Source: an uncultured Bacilli bacterium (GTDB taxonomy: Bacteria; Bacillota_I; Bacilli_A; RF39; UBA660). From it: a DNA stretch of 19,087 nucleotides. The stretch spans positions 1-19,087 of the forward strand of contig CAKOQV010000016.1 of assembly GCA_934101345.1 (NCBI GenBank). Direction: 5' to 3'. The notes beneath the pieces were generated by a model. The model searched no databases. It saw only the letters and a list, made by a program, of their open reading frames with translations, and was not told the DNA's origin. The first letter of the stretch is position 1; each line of letters begins with the position of its first letter. Position numbers and translations under genes: made by a program. Positions 1 through 6,716 of this stretch are shown piece by piece.

Positions 1-2
1 AT

Positions 3-308
3 ATATCTGAGCACATAAAACACATATTAGAAGAAGGTGAACTAGATGAAAATTCAACTGTTCGGAATTTCCGAACAACCGCAAATGATAATAAGTCTTA
101 TAATGTTAAGTGTTATAATCTTGATATGATTGTAGCGGTTGGATTTCGAGTTCGTTCAAATATTGGTACAAATTTTAGAAAGTGGGTTAATGAAAGATTA
201 ACTGAATATATGACTAAAGGCTTTACAATGAATGATGAATTACTTGCAAGAATTAGAAATATAAGAACATCAGAAAAAGTTTTTTGGAGAAAGATTCTTG
301 TAGACTAG
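3..308 (+). pseudogene. RhuM-family protein, 5' cut by window edge, C-terminally truncated
   Basis: Reading frame 3 is open from the window edge to a TAG at 306-308. The translation contains the RhuM hallmarks: SEHIKHILEEGELDE, then YNLDMIVAVGFRVRSNIG, then FRKWVNERLTEYMTKGF. RhuM proteins were first named from a Salmonella pathogenicity island and are scattered in mobile and defence-like islands; their biochemical role is not settled. After MNDELL the family normally has a short spacer and then an ELLxRIRxIRxSEKxFWRK helix. Here NDELL runs directly into ARIRNIRTSEKVFWRK, as if the spacer were deleted, and the protein stops at ILVD, losing the long C-terminal part. The true start lies outside the window, since the first ATG in frame (126) is inside the conserved domain. 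I read it as a decayed island gene. Confidence 0.75.
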
Positions 309-410
309 ACATTCATTATTGTCCTAATTGTGGTATGTAAATGATAAAATAAAATGTAGAAAAGTTTAGTGAACAATCTAAAAAACAATTACAAGAATTC
401 TAATACTCTC

Positions 411-439
411 TAGTAACTTTGTTATTATTATGATATACT
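411..439 (+). promoter_or_regulatory. Promoter of csaA
   Basis: There is an extended -10, TGA followed by TATACT at 434-439, with a poor -35 (TAGTAA, 411-416) at 17-nt spacing. The csaA ribosome binding site follows at 451-456. Confidence 0.5.
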
Positions 440-463
440 AGTGATATATAAAGGAGAAGTAAA

Positions 464-790
464 ATGATAACGATAGAAGATTTTAAAAAAGTAGATATGC
501 GCGTAGGTACTATAATAGAAGCTTCAGTTAATGAGAAAGCAAAGAAACCTGCTTATAAATTAACAATAGACTTAGGAGAATTAGGTACAAAGAAAACATC
601 TGCTCAAATAACCAATATCTATAAACCAGAGGACTTAATAAATACGCAAGTAATCGTTGTTACTAATTTTAGTACAATGAAAATAGGAGATGTTACTAGT
701 GAAGTACTTGTACTAGGAGTAGATACCAAAGATGGAGTAGTCTTATTAAATCTAGAAAGACAAGTAGAAAATGGTAAAAGAGTATACTAA
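464..790 (+). CDS. csaA: CsaA-type tRNA-binding / secretion chaperone protein
   Basis: This 108-residue protein is a single EMAP/Trbp111-like OB-fold domain, the full usual length of CsaA. It opens with ITIEDFKKVDMRVGTIIEA, the typical first strand of this fold. It continues with the conserved AQITNIY, QVIVVTNF and SEVLVLG segments. In Bacillus subtilis CsaA acts as a chaperone linked to protein export, and the fold binds RNA or tRNA; which applies here cannot be told from sequence. The start is fixed by AAGGAG at 451-456, seven bases before ATG. It appears monocistronic: its own extended -10 promoter lies upstream and a new promoter for the structured RNA begins about 15 nt after the stop. 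No clear hairpin terminator separates it from that promoter. Confidence 0.9.
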   Translation: MITIEDFKKVDMRVGTIIEASVNEKAKKPAYKLTIDLGELGTKKTSAQITNIYKPEDLINTQVIVVTNFSTMKIGDVTSEVLVLGVDTKDGVVLLNLERQVENGKRVY

Positions 791-802
791 AAATATCAAA
801 AT

Positions 803-831
803 TATAAGTTCATAAAAAAATGTGATATAAT
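803..831 (+). promoter_or_regulatory. Promoter of the tandem-pseudoknot RNA
   Basis: There is a perfect TATAAT at 826-831 preceded by TGA (extended -10). The -35 is weak (TATAAG, 803-808, 17-nt spacer). The predicted start is near 838, just before a small GCATT/AATGC hairpin. Confidence 0.55.
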
Positions 832-837
832 ATTATT

Positions 838-996
838 GCATTGAAGAAATGCTTTAATATGAAAATGTTCTCGCTCCTGGATGGTGCGAGTAATAAATTA
901 TTCCAGGCGACAATGTTTCTCGCTCTCAGGTGGCGCGAGTAATAAATTATCCTGAATGAAAATACTTGAAAATCTATATTTATGTAGATTTTTTTT
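838..996 (+). ncRNA. Structured RNA with two tandem H-type pseudoknots
   Basis: A transcript of about 159 nt is bounded by an extended -10 promoter and a hairpin/U-tract terminator and has no convincing ORF. After a small 5' hairpin (GCATT/AATGC) come two copies of a 49-nt unit. Pseudoknot 1: stem 1 is CTCGC (870-874) with GCGAG (886-890); stem 2 is CCTGGA (876-881) with TCCAGG (902-907). Pseudoknot 2: stem 1 is CTCGC (919-923) with GCGAG (935-939); stem 2 is TCAGG (926-930) with CCTGA (951-955). Stem 1, the TGGT/TGGC linker and the 11-nt loop 3 (TAATAAATTAT, 891-901 and 940-950) are conserved. Four of five aligned stem-2 pairs differ by compensatory change, which is strong internal evidence that both knots form. 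I do not recognise the family. Tandem pseudoknot repeats recall type III antitoxin RNAs, but no ToxN-like gene follows. Confidence 0.8.
970..996 (+). terminator. Terminator of the pseudoknot RNA
   Basis: The stem is AAATCTA (970-976) with TAGATTT (985-991), with a T tract running through 996. It lies 14 nt after the last pseudoknot strand. Confidence 0.75.
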
Positions 997-1006
997 AAAT
1001 GCTATA

Positions 1007-1069
1007 TTGCAAAACAATTAAATCTAAGGTATAATATGTGTTGACAATCATTACTTACTTTAGTGATAT
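1007..1069 (+). promoter_or_regulatory. Tandem promoters of the 1090-2187 gene
   Basis: The first is TTGCAA (1007-1012), a 17-nt spacer, then TATAAT (1030-1035). The second is TTGACA (1041-1046), a 17-nt spacer, then TGATAT (1064-1069). Both lie after the RNA terminator, so the gene can be transcribed independently of the pseudoknot RNA. Confidence 0.6.
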
Positions 1070-1089
1070 GTATAGTATCAGGAGGTTTT

Positions 1090-2187
1090 ATGGGAAAAAT
1101 AGAAAAAAATGATTTTATTGATATCTATGTTTTAAAAACATTAAATGAAATTAAAAGTACAGTAGAAAAAAATATTAAATTAGATAAAGAAAGAGAAATG
1201 GAAATTGATAAAAAGATGACTATTGTATTAAAAGACTTAATTAATGCCAACTTTAAAAATCTACAAATGAATCCAAATGGAGATATGATTTACACTCTTC
1301 TTCCAATAGTAGATGACCAAGAAAATGACAAGATAAGATTATCTTTTGCACTATATTATGCTGCTTTATATTATGATAATGTAAGTTTGTTATATGACTT
1401 ATTAAAGGAAAATATTAGGTTTGATAGGAGGTCTTACCATATTGATTTTCAATATTTAAATAAAGAAATATCTTCAAGATTTGAAAGAAAAGAATATATA
1501 AAAATGATTAAAACTTGCGGATATATATTTGAATGGTTTATTAATAGTATTGAAAAATTACCCGAAGAAGAAAGAAAAAAATATATTGATAGATTTGTAA
1601 AACTAATCAATATAAAGTATGATTTAATTTGTGAAATAATATCTGAAAAAGCTTTGAATTCTTGTTTTGATAAATTAGAATATGTATTTGATAAAAACAA
1701 TCTAGATACATTTACAGATGAAACATATATTAAAGCAACAGATAAACAATTACGTTTGATTGAACAATGTCAAGGAAAAAGTTATTCAGAAGAAACAAAA
1801 ATAAGATTAAATAATTTGATGCAAATTAAAGGGTTTTCAGAATATCTAAAAAACTTTGATTTGATGATGAAACTTTACACAGATGAGCAATTAGAAACAC
1901 TAGATTATAATATAAGTTTAGCACTAGATAAGTTTTCCGATACTGAAGAGAGTTTAAACAAGATAATAGATTTCCTTCAGATGAGACCAGATTTAGCAAG
2001 AGTAATAACAGTGGTTGCATCACAAGAAGATTTTATGAGAGTTGATAATTTCACTTTAATAGAAATATGTGTACTTCGTATGAAAGGATTTTTATATAAA
2101 GTAGATTTTGATAAAGAAGTAAGAATAGCAAAACCAAAAGCAGTATTAAAAAAAGTCCTTGGTACTTATAAAAAAAGAGAAAATTAA
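1090..2187 (+). CDS. Hypothetical mostly helical protein, 365 residues
   Basis: I do not recognise this protein. ATG 1090 is chosen because AGGAGG at 1080-1085 precedes it; an upstream GTG at 1063 in the same frame would lie across that binding site. The protein starts MGKIEKNDFIDIYVLK. It is rich in Lys, Glu, Asp, Ile and Leu and looks soluble and helical throughout, with no signal peptide or membrane segment. A central stretch (FALYYAALYYDNVSLLYDLL) looks like packed helical-repeat hairpins. The C-terminal part contains MRPDLARVITVVASQEDF and ends in a basic tail. No catalytic motif is visible. It sits directly after the tandem-pseudoknot RNA but has its own promoters, so a functional link is only possible. 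It is far longer than known type III toxins (about 150-200 residues). Confidence 0.75.
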   Translation: MGKIEKNDFIDIYVLKTLNEIKSTVEKNIKLDKEREMEIDKKMTIVLKDLINANFKNLQMNPNGDMIYTLLPIVDDQENDKIRLSFALYYAALYYDNVSLLYDLLKENIRFDRRSYHIDFQYLNKEISSRFERKEYIKMIKTCGYIFEWFINSIEKLPEEERKKYIDRFVKLINIKYDLICEIISEKALNSCFDKLEYVFDKNNLDTFTDETYIKATDKQLRLIEQCQGKSYSEETKIRLNNLMQIKGFSEYLKNFDLMMKLYTDEQLETLDYNISLALDKFSDTEESLNKIIDFLQMRPDLARVITVVASQEDFMRVDNFTLIEICVLRMKGFLYKVDFDKEVRIAKPKAVLKKVLGTYKKREN

Positions 2188-2196
2188 AAATAAAAT

Positions 2197-2230
2197 AAAG
2201 AGAAAAATAATTAAATATTCTTCTCTTTTT
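2197..2230 (+). terminator. Terminator after the 1090-2187 gene
   Basis: The stem is AAAGAGAA (2197-2204) with TTCTCTTT (2221-2228), a 16-nt A/T loop, and a short T run after it. Confidence 0.6.
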
Positions 2231-2270
2231 CTATATCCATATTACCATAAAATAGGCAAAAAATCAAGAC

Positions 2271-2299
2271 TTGTATTTTATCAAAATATATAGTATTAA
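2271..2299 (+). promoter_or_regulatory. Promoter of the methyltransferase pseudogene
   Basis: TTGTAT (2271-2276), a 17-nt spacer, then TATTAA (2294-2299). The binding site GGAGGG follows at 2304-2309, ahead of ATG 2319. Confidence 0.5.
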
Positions 2300-2318
2300 A
2301 TATGTGGAGGGATAAAAT

Positions 2319-3195
2319 ATGAATAAAAATATGGCAGCTCTGGTAAGTCTATTTGCTAGAGTATATCACACTAAAAATAGCAATATCAAAATATATAATG
2401 ATATGTATGGAGAAAAAATATTAACTAAAGAAGAGTATACCAATATTTATAATAGTATGAAAAATGGTATAAAATACTTTAATAAAGATTATAATGGTGA
2501 TAATCCAGTAGAGTATATAGTAAATAATAACTTAGCACCATCAGTACTTGCTAGATCTATATATAATGAAGACAAATTACAAAAAGAAATAAAGCTGGGA
2601 TGCAAACAGTATCTAGTACTAGCAAGTGGTTATGACTTGTCAGCATTATAAAGTAAATAACAAAATAAAGGTATTTGAATTAGATAAAGAAGAAATGATA
2701 AAAGATAAACAAAGAAGATTAAAAGATAATAATATAAATATAGATAATGTAACCTTTATGGAAGTAGACTTTAATAATGACTGGATAGATAAATTACTTA
2801 CTAGTAATTTTGATAAAGATAAAAAGACTTATGTATCACTACTAGGAATAAGTTATTATTTAGATAAAGAAGTATTTAAAAATACTATTAAAATAATATC
2901 TAATATTATACCTAGTGGTAGTACTATTGTCTTTGATTATCCAAATAATAATGAGACAGAAAAAGAAGAAGAAGTAAATAAAAGTCTTGCTAAAGAAGCA
3001 AATGAAGAAATGAAGAGTACTTATACTAAGAAAGATATATTAGATATAAGTGAAGGGGCAAATACCTTAATATATGAACATTTAAATTATCAAGATATTA
3101 ATAATATTTATTTTTATGATTATAATACCATTAATCCAAATAATAAAATAATAGCTTCTAAAGGAGTATCATATATAATGTTAGTAAAAAAATAA
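2319..3195 (+). pseudogene. Class I SAM-dependent methyltransferase (leucine carboxyl methyltransferase-like), frameshifted
   Basis: Two adjacent reading frames add up to one family protein of about 290 residues. The first (2319-2651) carries ALVSLFARVYHTKN, the SPSVLARSIYNE-like middle and the SAM-binding lead-in LGCKQYLVLASGYD, then hits TAA at 2649. The second frame resumes at 2647 with YKVNNKIKVFELD, the acidic strand that normally follows the GYD loop. It goes on through SLLGISYYLDKEVF and IVFDYPN to a stop at 3195. Skipping one T near 2646 restores a continuous protein, so this is a 1-nt insertion (or 2-nt loss) in the cofactor-binding region. It could be a true pseudogene, a read error, or less likely a recoding site; no slippery heptamer is seen. 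Binding site and promoter are intact, which suggests recent damage. It precedes the DNA alkylation-repair pair, though a shared role is unproven. Confidence 0.8.
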
Positions 3196-3205
3196 AGGAT
3201 AAGTA

Positions 3206-3214
3206 TGTTATAAT
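3206..3214 (+). promoter_or_regulatory. Extended -10 promoter of ogt-tag
   Basis: TGT then TATAAT (TATAAT at 3209-3214) forms an extended -10. No recognisable -35 is seen. The predicted start, about 3221, is very close to the ogt ribosome binding site, giving a short leader. Confidence 0.5.
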
Positions 3215-3235
3215 AATTAATGAAGTGAGGTATAT

Positions 3236-3775
3236 ATGTATATAGCAAGATATAGAACTAGTGATAAGATAGATGATATATTACTTACTAGTGATGGTAA
3301 ATATTTAACAGGATTATATTTTGAAAGTTCACCAGATAGTAGGAAACATACAGGTAATCATATAGAACAAGGCTTACCGATATTTGAAGAGACTAAGAGA
3401 TGGCTAGATATTTATTTTAGTGGTAAAGAGCCTAGGTTTACTCCTGAATATAAAATAACATATAAGTCAGACTTTCAAAAAGAAGTAACCGATATTATGA
3501 ATAAAATACCTTATGGAGAGGTAGTTACTTACGGAGATATTGCGAGTGAAATAGTAGCAGCTAATCATAATATTAAAAGAATGTCAGCTCAGGCAGTAGG
3601 CGGTTCAGTAGGAGCAAATCCTATCTGTATAATTGTACCTTGTCATAGAGTAGTCGGTGCCTCTAATAACTTAACTGGTTATGGAGGGGGTATCCAAAAT
3701 AAAATAGCCCTTTTAGAAATGGAAGGCCATAACTTAGAAGAGTATAAACTGCCAAAGGAGAAGAAACATGAATAG
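3236..3775 (+). CDS. ogt: Methylated-DNA--protein-cysteine S-methyltransferase
   Basis: This protein removes alkyl groups from O6-alkylguanine (and O4-alkylthymine) by irreversible transfer to its own cysteine. The active-site motif IVPCHRVVG is present with Cys136. The helix-turn-helix DNA-binding region (FQKEVTDIMNKIPYGEVVTYGDIA, residues 80-103) carries the usual PYGEVVTYGDIA core. GYGGGIQNK follows, matching the conserved substrate-pocket loop. At 179 residues it fits the Ogt/MGMT family; the N-terminal domain is short and divergent. GTGAGG lies six bases before ATG 3236. The last eight bases overlap the start of tag, so the two are translationally coupled and form an alkylation-damage repair operon. 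No Ada-type regulatory domain is present, so adaptive-response control by this protein itself is unlikely. Confidence 0.95.
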   Translation: MYIARYRTSDKIDDILLTSDGKYLTGLYFESSPDSRKHTGNHIEQGLPIFEETKRWLDIYFSGKEPRFTPEYKITYKSDFQKEVTDIMNKIPYGEVVTYGDIASEIVAANHNIKRMSAQAVGGSVGANPICIIVPCHRVVGASNNLTGYGGGIQNKIALLEMEGHNLEEYKLPKEKKHE

Positions 3776-4316
3776 ATGTAAATGGTGTAATTTAAATAAT
3801 CCTAAATATATAGATTATCATGATCGTGAATGGGGTGTATTAAATCTAGATGATACCTATCTATTAGAGATGCTTATTTTGGAATCATTTCAAGCTGGAT
3901 TATCTTGGGAATGCGTTCTAAATAAGAGAGAAGCTTTCAGGAATTCCTATGACAATTTTGACATTAATAAAATATGTAATTATGATGACAATAAAATAAA
4001 AGAACTAGAAAGTAATCCCAATATTATTAGAAACAAATCAAAAATAAAGGCCAGTATTAATAATACTAAAATATTTAAAAATATCCAAGAAGAATATGAC
4101 AGTTTTAACAATTATCTTTTAACATTTACAGATAATAAAATATACTATGAAATAGACAAAACAAGTTCTGAGTTATCGGATAGAATATCAAAAGATTTAA
4201 GAAAAAGAGGAATGACATTTGTTGGTACTACCATAATATACTCTTATCTTCAGGCAATAGGTATAATATATTCACACGATAAAGGATGTTACTTACATAA
4301 AGAAAATACTAATTAA
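3768..4316 (+). CDS. tag: DNA-3-methyladenine glycosylase I
   Basis: Tag excises 3-methyladenine from alkylated DNA as the first step of base-excision repair. The N-terminus MNRCKWCN...DYHDREWGV is diagnostic. Its zinc-binding ligands are visible as Cys4, His18, His170 and Cys174 (SHDKGC), the Tag-type pattern. LILESFQAGLSWECVL (residues 36-51) contains the conserved Glu39 and the aromatic QAGLSW pocket. The length of 182 residues is normal (E. coli Tag is 187). ATG 3768 lies eight bases inside the end of ogt; AAGGAG upstream in the ogt coding sequence serves as binding site. Together the pair repairs two main products of SN1/SN2 methylation: O6-methylguanine directly and 3-methyladenine by excision. 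Confidence 0.95.
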   Translation: MNRCKWCNLNNPKYIDYHDREWGVLNLDDTYLLEMLILESFQAGLSWECVLNKREAFRNSYDNFDINKICNYDDNKIKELESNPNIIRNKSKIKASINNTKIFKNIQEEYDSFNNYLLTFTDNKIYYEIDKTSSELSDRISKDLRKRGMTFVGTTIIYSYLQAIGIIYSHDKGCYLHKENTN

Positions 4317-4373
4317 ACTGTTTAAGCAATAAAATTACTTTCTTCATATAATTATATAAAGGAGGTGTTTTTT

Positions 4374-4940
4374 ATGTTATCAAAAAGCATTGACGAGTTA
4401 AAAGAAAAGTTAGAATTAAGAAATAAAATATTGAGTTGCTGCCAAATTGTCGGTCCGATTGGTCCTAGAGGACCACGTGGAGAAAGAGGTATTCAAGGTG
4501 AACCCGGACCATTGATAGCATCATCGAATGAAGGAATATTTTTTACTGGATTTGCAGATGCAAATGTTACTGGTGAAATGATAATTCAAGATCCTTGGTT
4601 AATACCAAATCCATCAGAATACATTTCTATTATTAGTGAATCCGAAATAGAAATAGAACCTGGCATATATGAAATAACATTAACTGGTTTAATAGAAAAT
4701 GCTGATGAAGATCATGGGGCAGCATTTTATCTAAAAAATGAAGACGGCGCGGCAATTAAAGATTTATCTTTTCAATTGCCAATAGGGGAAGGAAAAATTA
4801 TGCATTTTTCTCAAGTAACATTCTTCAAATTTGATATCTTAACAACGCTACAAGTTATGGTTAACATATTAGGCGAAGAGGATACTTCTAATGTAACAGT
4901 ATCAGATGTCAATTTACTTATTAAAAAAATTCATACCTAA
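4374..4940 (+). CDS. Short collagen-like protein with N-terminal Gly-X-Y repeat
   Basis: ATG 4374 is chosen because GGAGG at 4361-4365 lies eight bases upstream; a GTG at 4365 overlaps that site. The 188-residue product has a charged helical start (SIDELKEKLELRNK), a CC pair at 22-23, then seven uninterrupted collagen triplets at residues 27-47 (GPI GPR GPR GER GIQ GEP GPL). A C-terminal domain of about 140 residues follows, predicted to be beta-rich (EIEIEPGIYEITLTGLIE, then GAAFYLKNEDGAA). That layout matches BclA-like spore-surface proteins of Bacillota, where a collagen stalk carries a TNF-like trimeric head. There is no signal peptide or LPXTG, as expected for a protein assembled on the spore from the mother cell. 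Spore-surface placement is inference; the collagen stretch itself is certain. The stalk is unusually short. Confidence 0.7.
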   Translation: MLSKSIDELKEKLELRNKILSCCQIVGPIGPRGPRGERGIQGEPGPLIASSNEGIFFTGFADANVTGEMIIQDPWLIPNPSEYISIISESEIEIEPGIYEITLTGLIENADEDHGAAFYLKNEDGAAIKDLSFQLPIGEGKIMHFSQVTFFKFDILTTLQVMVNILGEEDTSNVTVSDVNLLIKKIHT

Positions 4941-4950
4941 TTAAAATTAT

Positions 4951-4975
4951 AAAGTAGAAATAATCTACTTTTTAT
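4951..4975 (+). terminator. Terminator after the collagen-like gene
   Basis: The stem is AAAGTAGA (4951-4958) with TCTACTTT (4964-4971), loop AATAA, followed by a T-rich run that merges into the next promoter's -35. Confidence 0.7.
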
Positions 4976-5004
4976 TTGACTTTTATTTGGTATGATAGTA
5001 TAAT
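4976..5004 (+). promoter_or_regulatory. Promoter of the AbrB-ABC exporter operon
   Basis: TTGACT (4976-4981), a 17-nt spacer, then perfect TATAAT (4999-5004): a strong vegetative promoter. Confidence 0.75.
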
Positions 5005-5049
5005 TAGTATGAAAAGTATAACTTGTATAACAATAGAGGAGTGAAATAT

Positions 5050-5262
5050 ATGAATAAGAATAAATATATGGGAATAAGCAAAGTGGGGGAAAAGGGACAA
5101 ATAGTAATACCAAAAGAAGTAAGAGATATCTTTGACATAAAACCTGGTGATTCTCTTATAGTACTAGCTGATGCGAAAAAAGGAATAGCCTTAGTAAAAT
5201 CTGAGGTAATCGAAGATGTTACAAATAATATACTTGGAGGAAATGATGATAAAAATAAATAA
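5050..5262 (+). CDS. AbrB/SpoVT-type (SpoVT-AbrB domain) transcription regulator
   Basis: This 70-residue protein consists of one swapped-hairpin AbrB domain: VGEKGQIVIPKEVRDIF, then DIKPGDSLIVLAD. The motif KGQIVIPKEVR is the classic DNA-contact loop. ATG 5050 is chosen because GAGGAG lies about ten bases upstream; an earlier codon at 5023 lies ahead of that site. The end overlaps the start of the ABC ATPase gene by 17 nt, so the two are co-translated. Small AbrB-domain proteins at the head of ABC exporter operons are usually autoregulators. That is the likely role here, but no operator repeat is obvious. An antitoxin role is less likely because no toxin gene is adjacent. Confidence 0.85.
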   Translation: MNKNKYMGISKVGEKGQIVIPKEVRDIFDIKPGDSLIVLADAKKGIALVKSEVIEDVTNNILGGNDDKNK

Positions 5263-5959
5263 TCTAACAAAAAAATATAAAGAAAAGTATGCAGTAAATA
5301 ACTTAAATCTAGAAATAAAATCTGGAGAATTATTCTCACTTTTGGGTACAAATGGAGCAGGAAAAACGACAATAATCAAAATATTATCAACATTGATATT
5401 ACCTACTAGTGGAGAAGTTAAAATAAATGATTTTGACTTAATAAAAGATTCAGCAAAAATTAAAGAAATAATCAATATTTCACCTCAAGAAACTGCAATA
5501 GCACCAAACTTAACAGTTATTGAAAATTTATATTTTATGGCGGGTATTTATCAAATTACAAATAAAAAAGAAAAAATTAATGAATTAGTAAGGATATTTA
5601 AATTAGAGGATGTATTAAAACAAAAAGCTAAGACTTTATCAGGAGGTTATCAAAGAAAACTATCAATAGCGATATCATTAATAAATTCTCCTAAGATACT
5701 ATTTTTAGATGAACCAACACTTGGCCTTGATGTAATATCAAGGCATGATTTATGGAATATTATCGAATCACTAAAAGGAAATACTACAATAATTCTTACC
5801 ACTCATTATATGGAAGAAGCTGAAAAATTGTCTGACAGAATAGGAATAATGAATAAAGGAAAATTAATAGAATTAGGTACTGCTAAAGAGCTAATAGAAA
5901 AGAAGATAACCAAAACTTTTGAAGATGCTTTTATAAAAGCAATAGAGGAGGATAATTGA
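5246..5959 (+). CDS. ABC-2 exporter ATP-binding protein
   Basis: This 237-residue ATPase has Walker A GTNGAGKT (residues 34-41), signature LSGGYQRKLSI, Walker B ILFLDEPTLGLD and the switch histidine in TTHYMEEAE. Its sequence type (DrrA/CcmA-like, with EEAEKLSDRIGIMNKGKLIELG) is that of ATPases paired with ABC-2 permeases exporting drugs, lipids or peptides. Two consecutive ATGs occur (5243, 5246); I prefer 5246 because GGAGG at 5236-5240 is then five bases away. It overlaps the AbrB gene upstream, and its TGA overlaps the ATG of the permease. The substrate is unknown. Confidence 0.92.
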   Translation: MIKINNLTKKYKEKYAVNNLNLEIKSGELFSLLGTNGAGKTTIIKILSTLILPTSGEVKINDFDLIKDSAKIKEIINISPQETAIAPNLTVIENLYFMAGIYQITNKKEKINELVRIFKLEDVLKQKAKTLSGGYQRKLSIAISLINSPKILFLDEPTLGLDVISRHDLWNIIESLKGNTTIILTTHYMEEAEKLSDRIGIMNKGKLIELGTAKELIEKKITKTFEDAFIKAIEEDN

Positions 5960-6687
5960 TGAGAACTATAATCTTTGCTCAAAGAAGCTTCAAAGAAATA
6001 GTAAGAGATCCACTTAGCATAATATTTGCTGTTATTTTACCATTATTTCTTTTATGCATTTTTCAGCAGTTTAAAATTCCTAACGAGGTATATAATATAG
6101 AAAACTTCACTCCAGGAATAATTATATTTAGTCTAGCATTTATAACAATGTTTACAGCATCTTTAGTGGCTAAGGATAGATGTTCATCACTTACCATAAG
6201 ACTTGGAGTGAGTCCAATGAAGGGTATTGATTACATTTTGGGATATATATTATCAGTAATTCCTTTAATATTAATACAAAATATATTATTTTTTATAGCA
6301 GCAATTATGTTTGGATTAAAATTTAATATTAATATTATATATACAATTTTATCGGTAATTCCAATATCAATATTATTCATTTTATTTGGTATTCTAATAG
6401 GAACCATAACTACAGAAAAATCATCATCCGGAATTTCAAGTATTATAGTTCAATTAGTAGCATTTACCAGCGGTATGTATTTTACTACAGATATGGTTGG
6501 CAGTACCTTTAGTACAATATGTCATATACTACCATTTGAAAGTGCATTAAATATTACCAAAGATATATTAAATAGTAATTACAATAATATTTTGTCATCT
6601 ATATTAATAGTAGGTATTTATACAGTAATAGTAATAATATTAACTATAATATTATTTAAAAGAAAAATGATTAGTGATAATAAATAA
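5959..6687 (+). CDS. ABC-2 family transporter permease
   Basis: This 242-residue integral membrane protein has about six hydrophobic segments, with the ABC-2 pattern: an N-terminal amphipathic helix with RDPLSIIFAVILPLFLL, then paired helices. The conserved permease region ISSIIVQLVAFTSGMYFTTDMV is followed by HILPFESAL, typical of the DrrB-like group. ATG 5959 overlaps the TGA of the ATPase gene, with GAGGAGGAT just upstream; a TTG three bases earlier is less likely. It presumably dimerises and pairs with the preceding ATPase. The operon ends in a hairpin shared with lexA. Confidence 0.88.
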   Translation: MRTIIFAQRSFKEIVRDPLSIIFAVILPLFLLCIFQQFKIPNEVYNIENFTPGIIIFSLAFITMFTASLVAKDRCSSLTIRLGVSPMKGIDYILGYILSVIPLILIQNILFFIAAIMFGLKFNINIIYTILSVIPISILFILFGILIGTITTEKSSSGISSIIVQLVAFTSGMYFTTDMVGSTFSTICHILPFESALNITKDILNSNYNNILSSILIVGIYTVIVIILTIILFKRKMISDNK

Positions 6688-6690
6688 AAA

Positions 6691-6711
6691 CAGGATTAAT
6701 TTCCTGTTTTT
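6691..6711. terminator. Bidirectional terminator between the permease gene and lexA
   Basis: The stem is CAGGA (6691-6695) with TCCTG (6702-6706), flanked by AAAAA and TTTTT so that it reads as a U-tailed hairpin in both directions. Both convergent genes end within 30 nt of it. Confidence 0.75.
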
Positions 6712-6716
6712 ATTTA

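Noticed and set aside
870..955. A CRISPR array
   Set aside because: There are only two units with structured, covarying interiors and no spacer-like segments or cas genes.
838..1089. The pseudoknot RNA as a riboswitch controlling the 1090 gene through the terminator
   Set aside because: The terminator arms do not overlap any pseudoknot strand, no antiterminator is visible, and two good promoters lie after the terminator. It remains possible but is not favoured.
4345..4360. A sigma-K-like CATA motif before the collagen-like gene
   Set aside because: The second half of the -10 does not fit and no AC element is at the right distance; a plain TATAAT reading is equally good.
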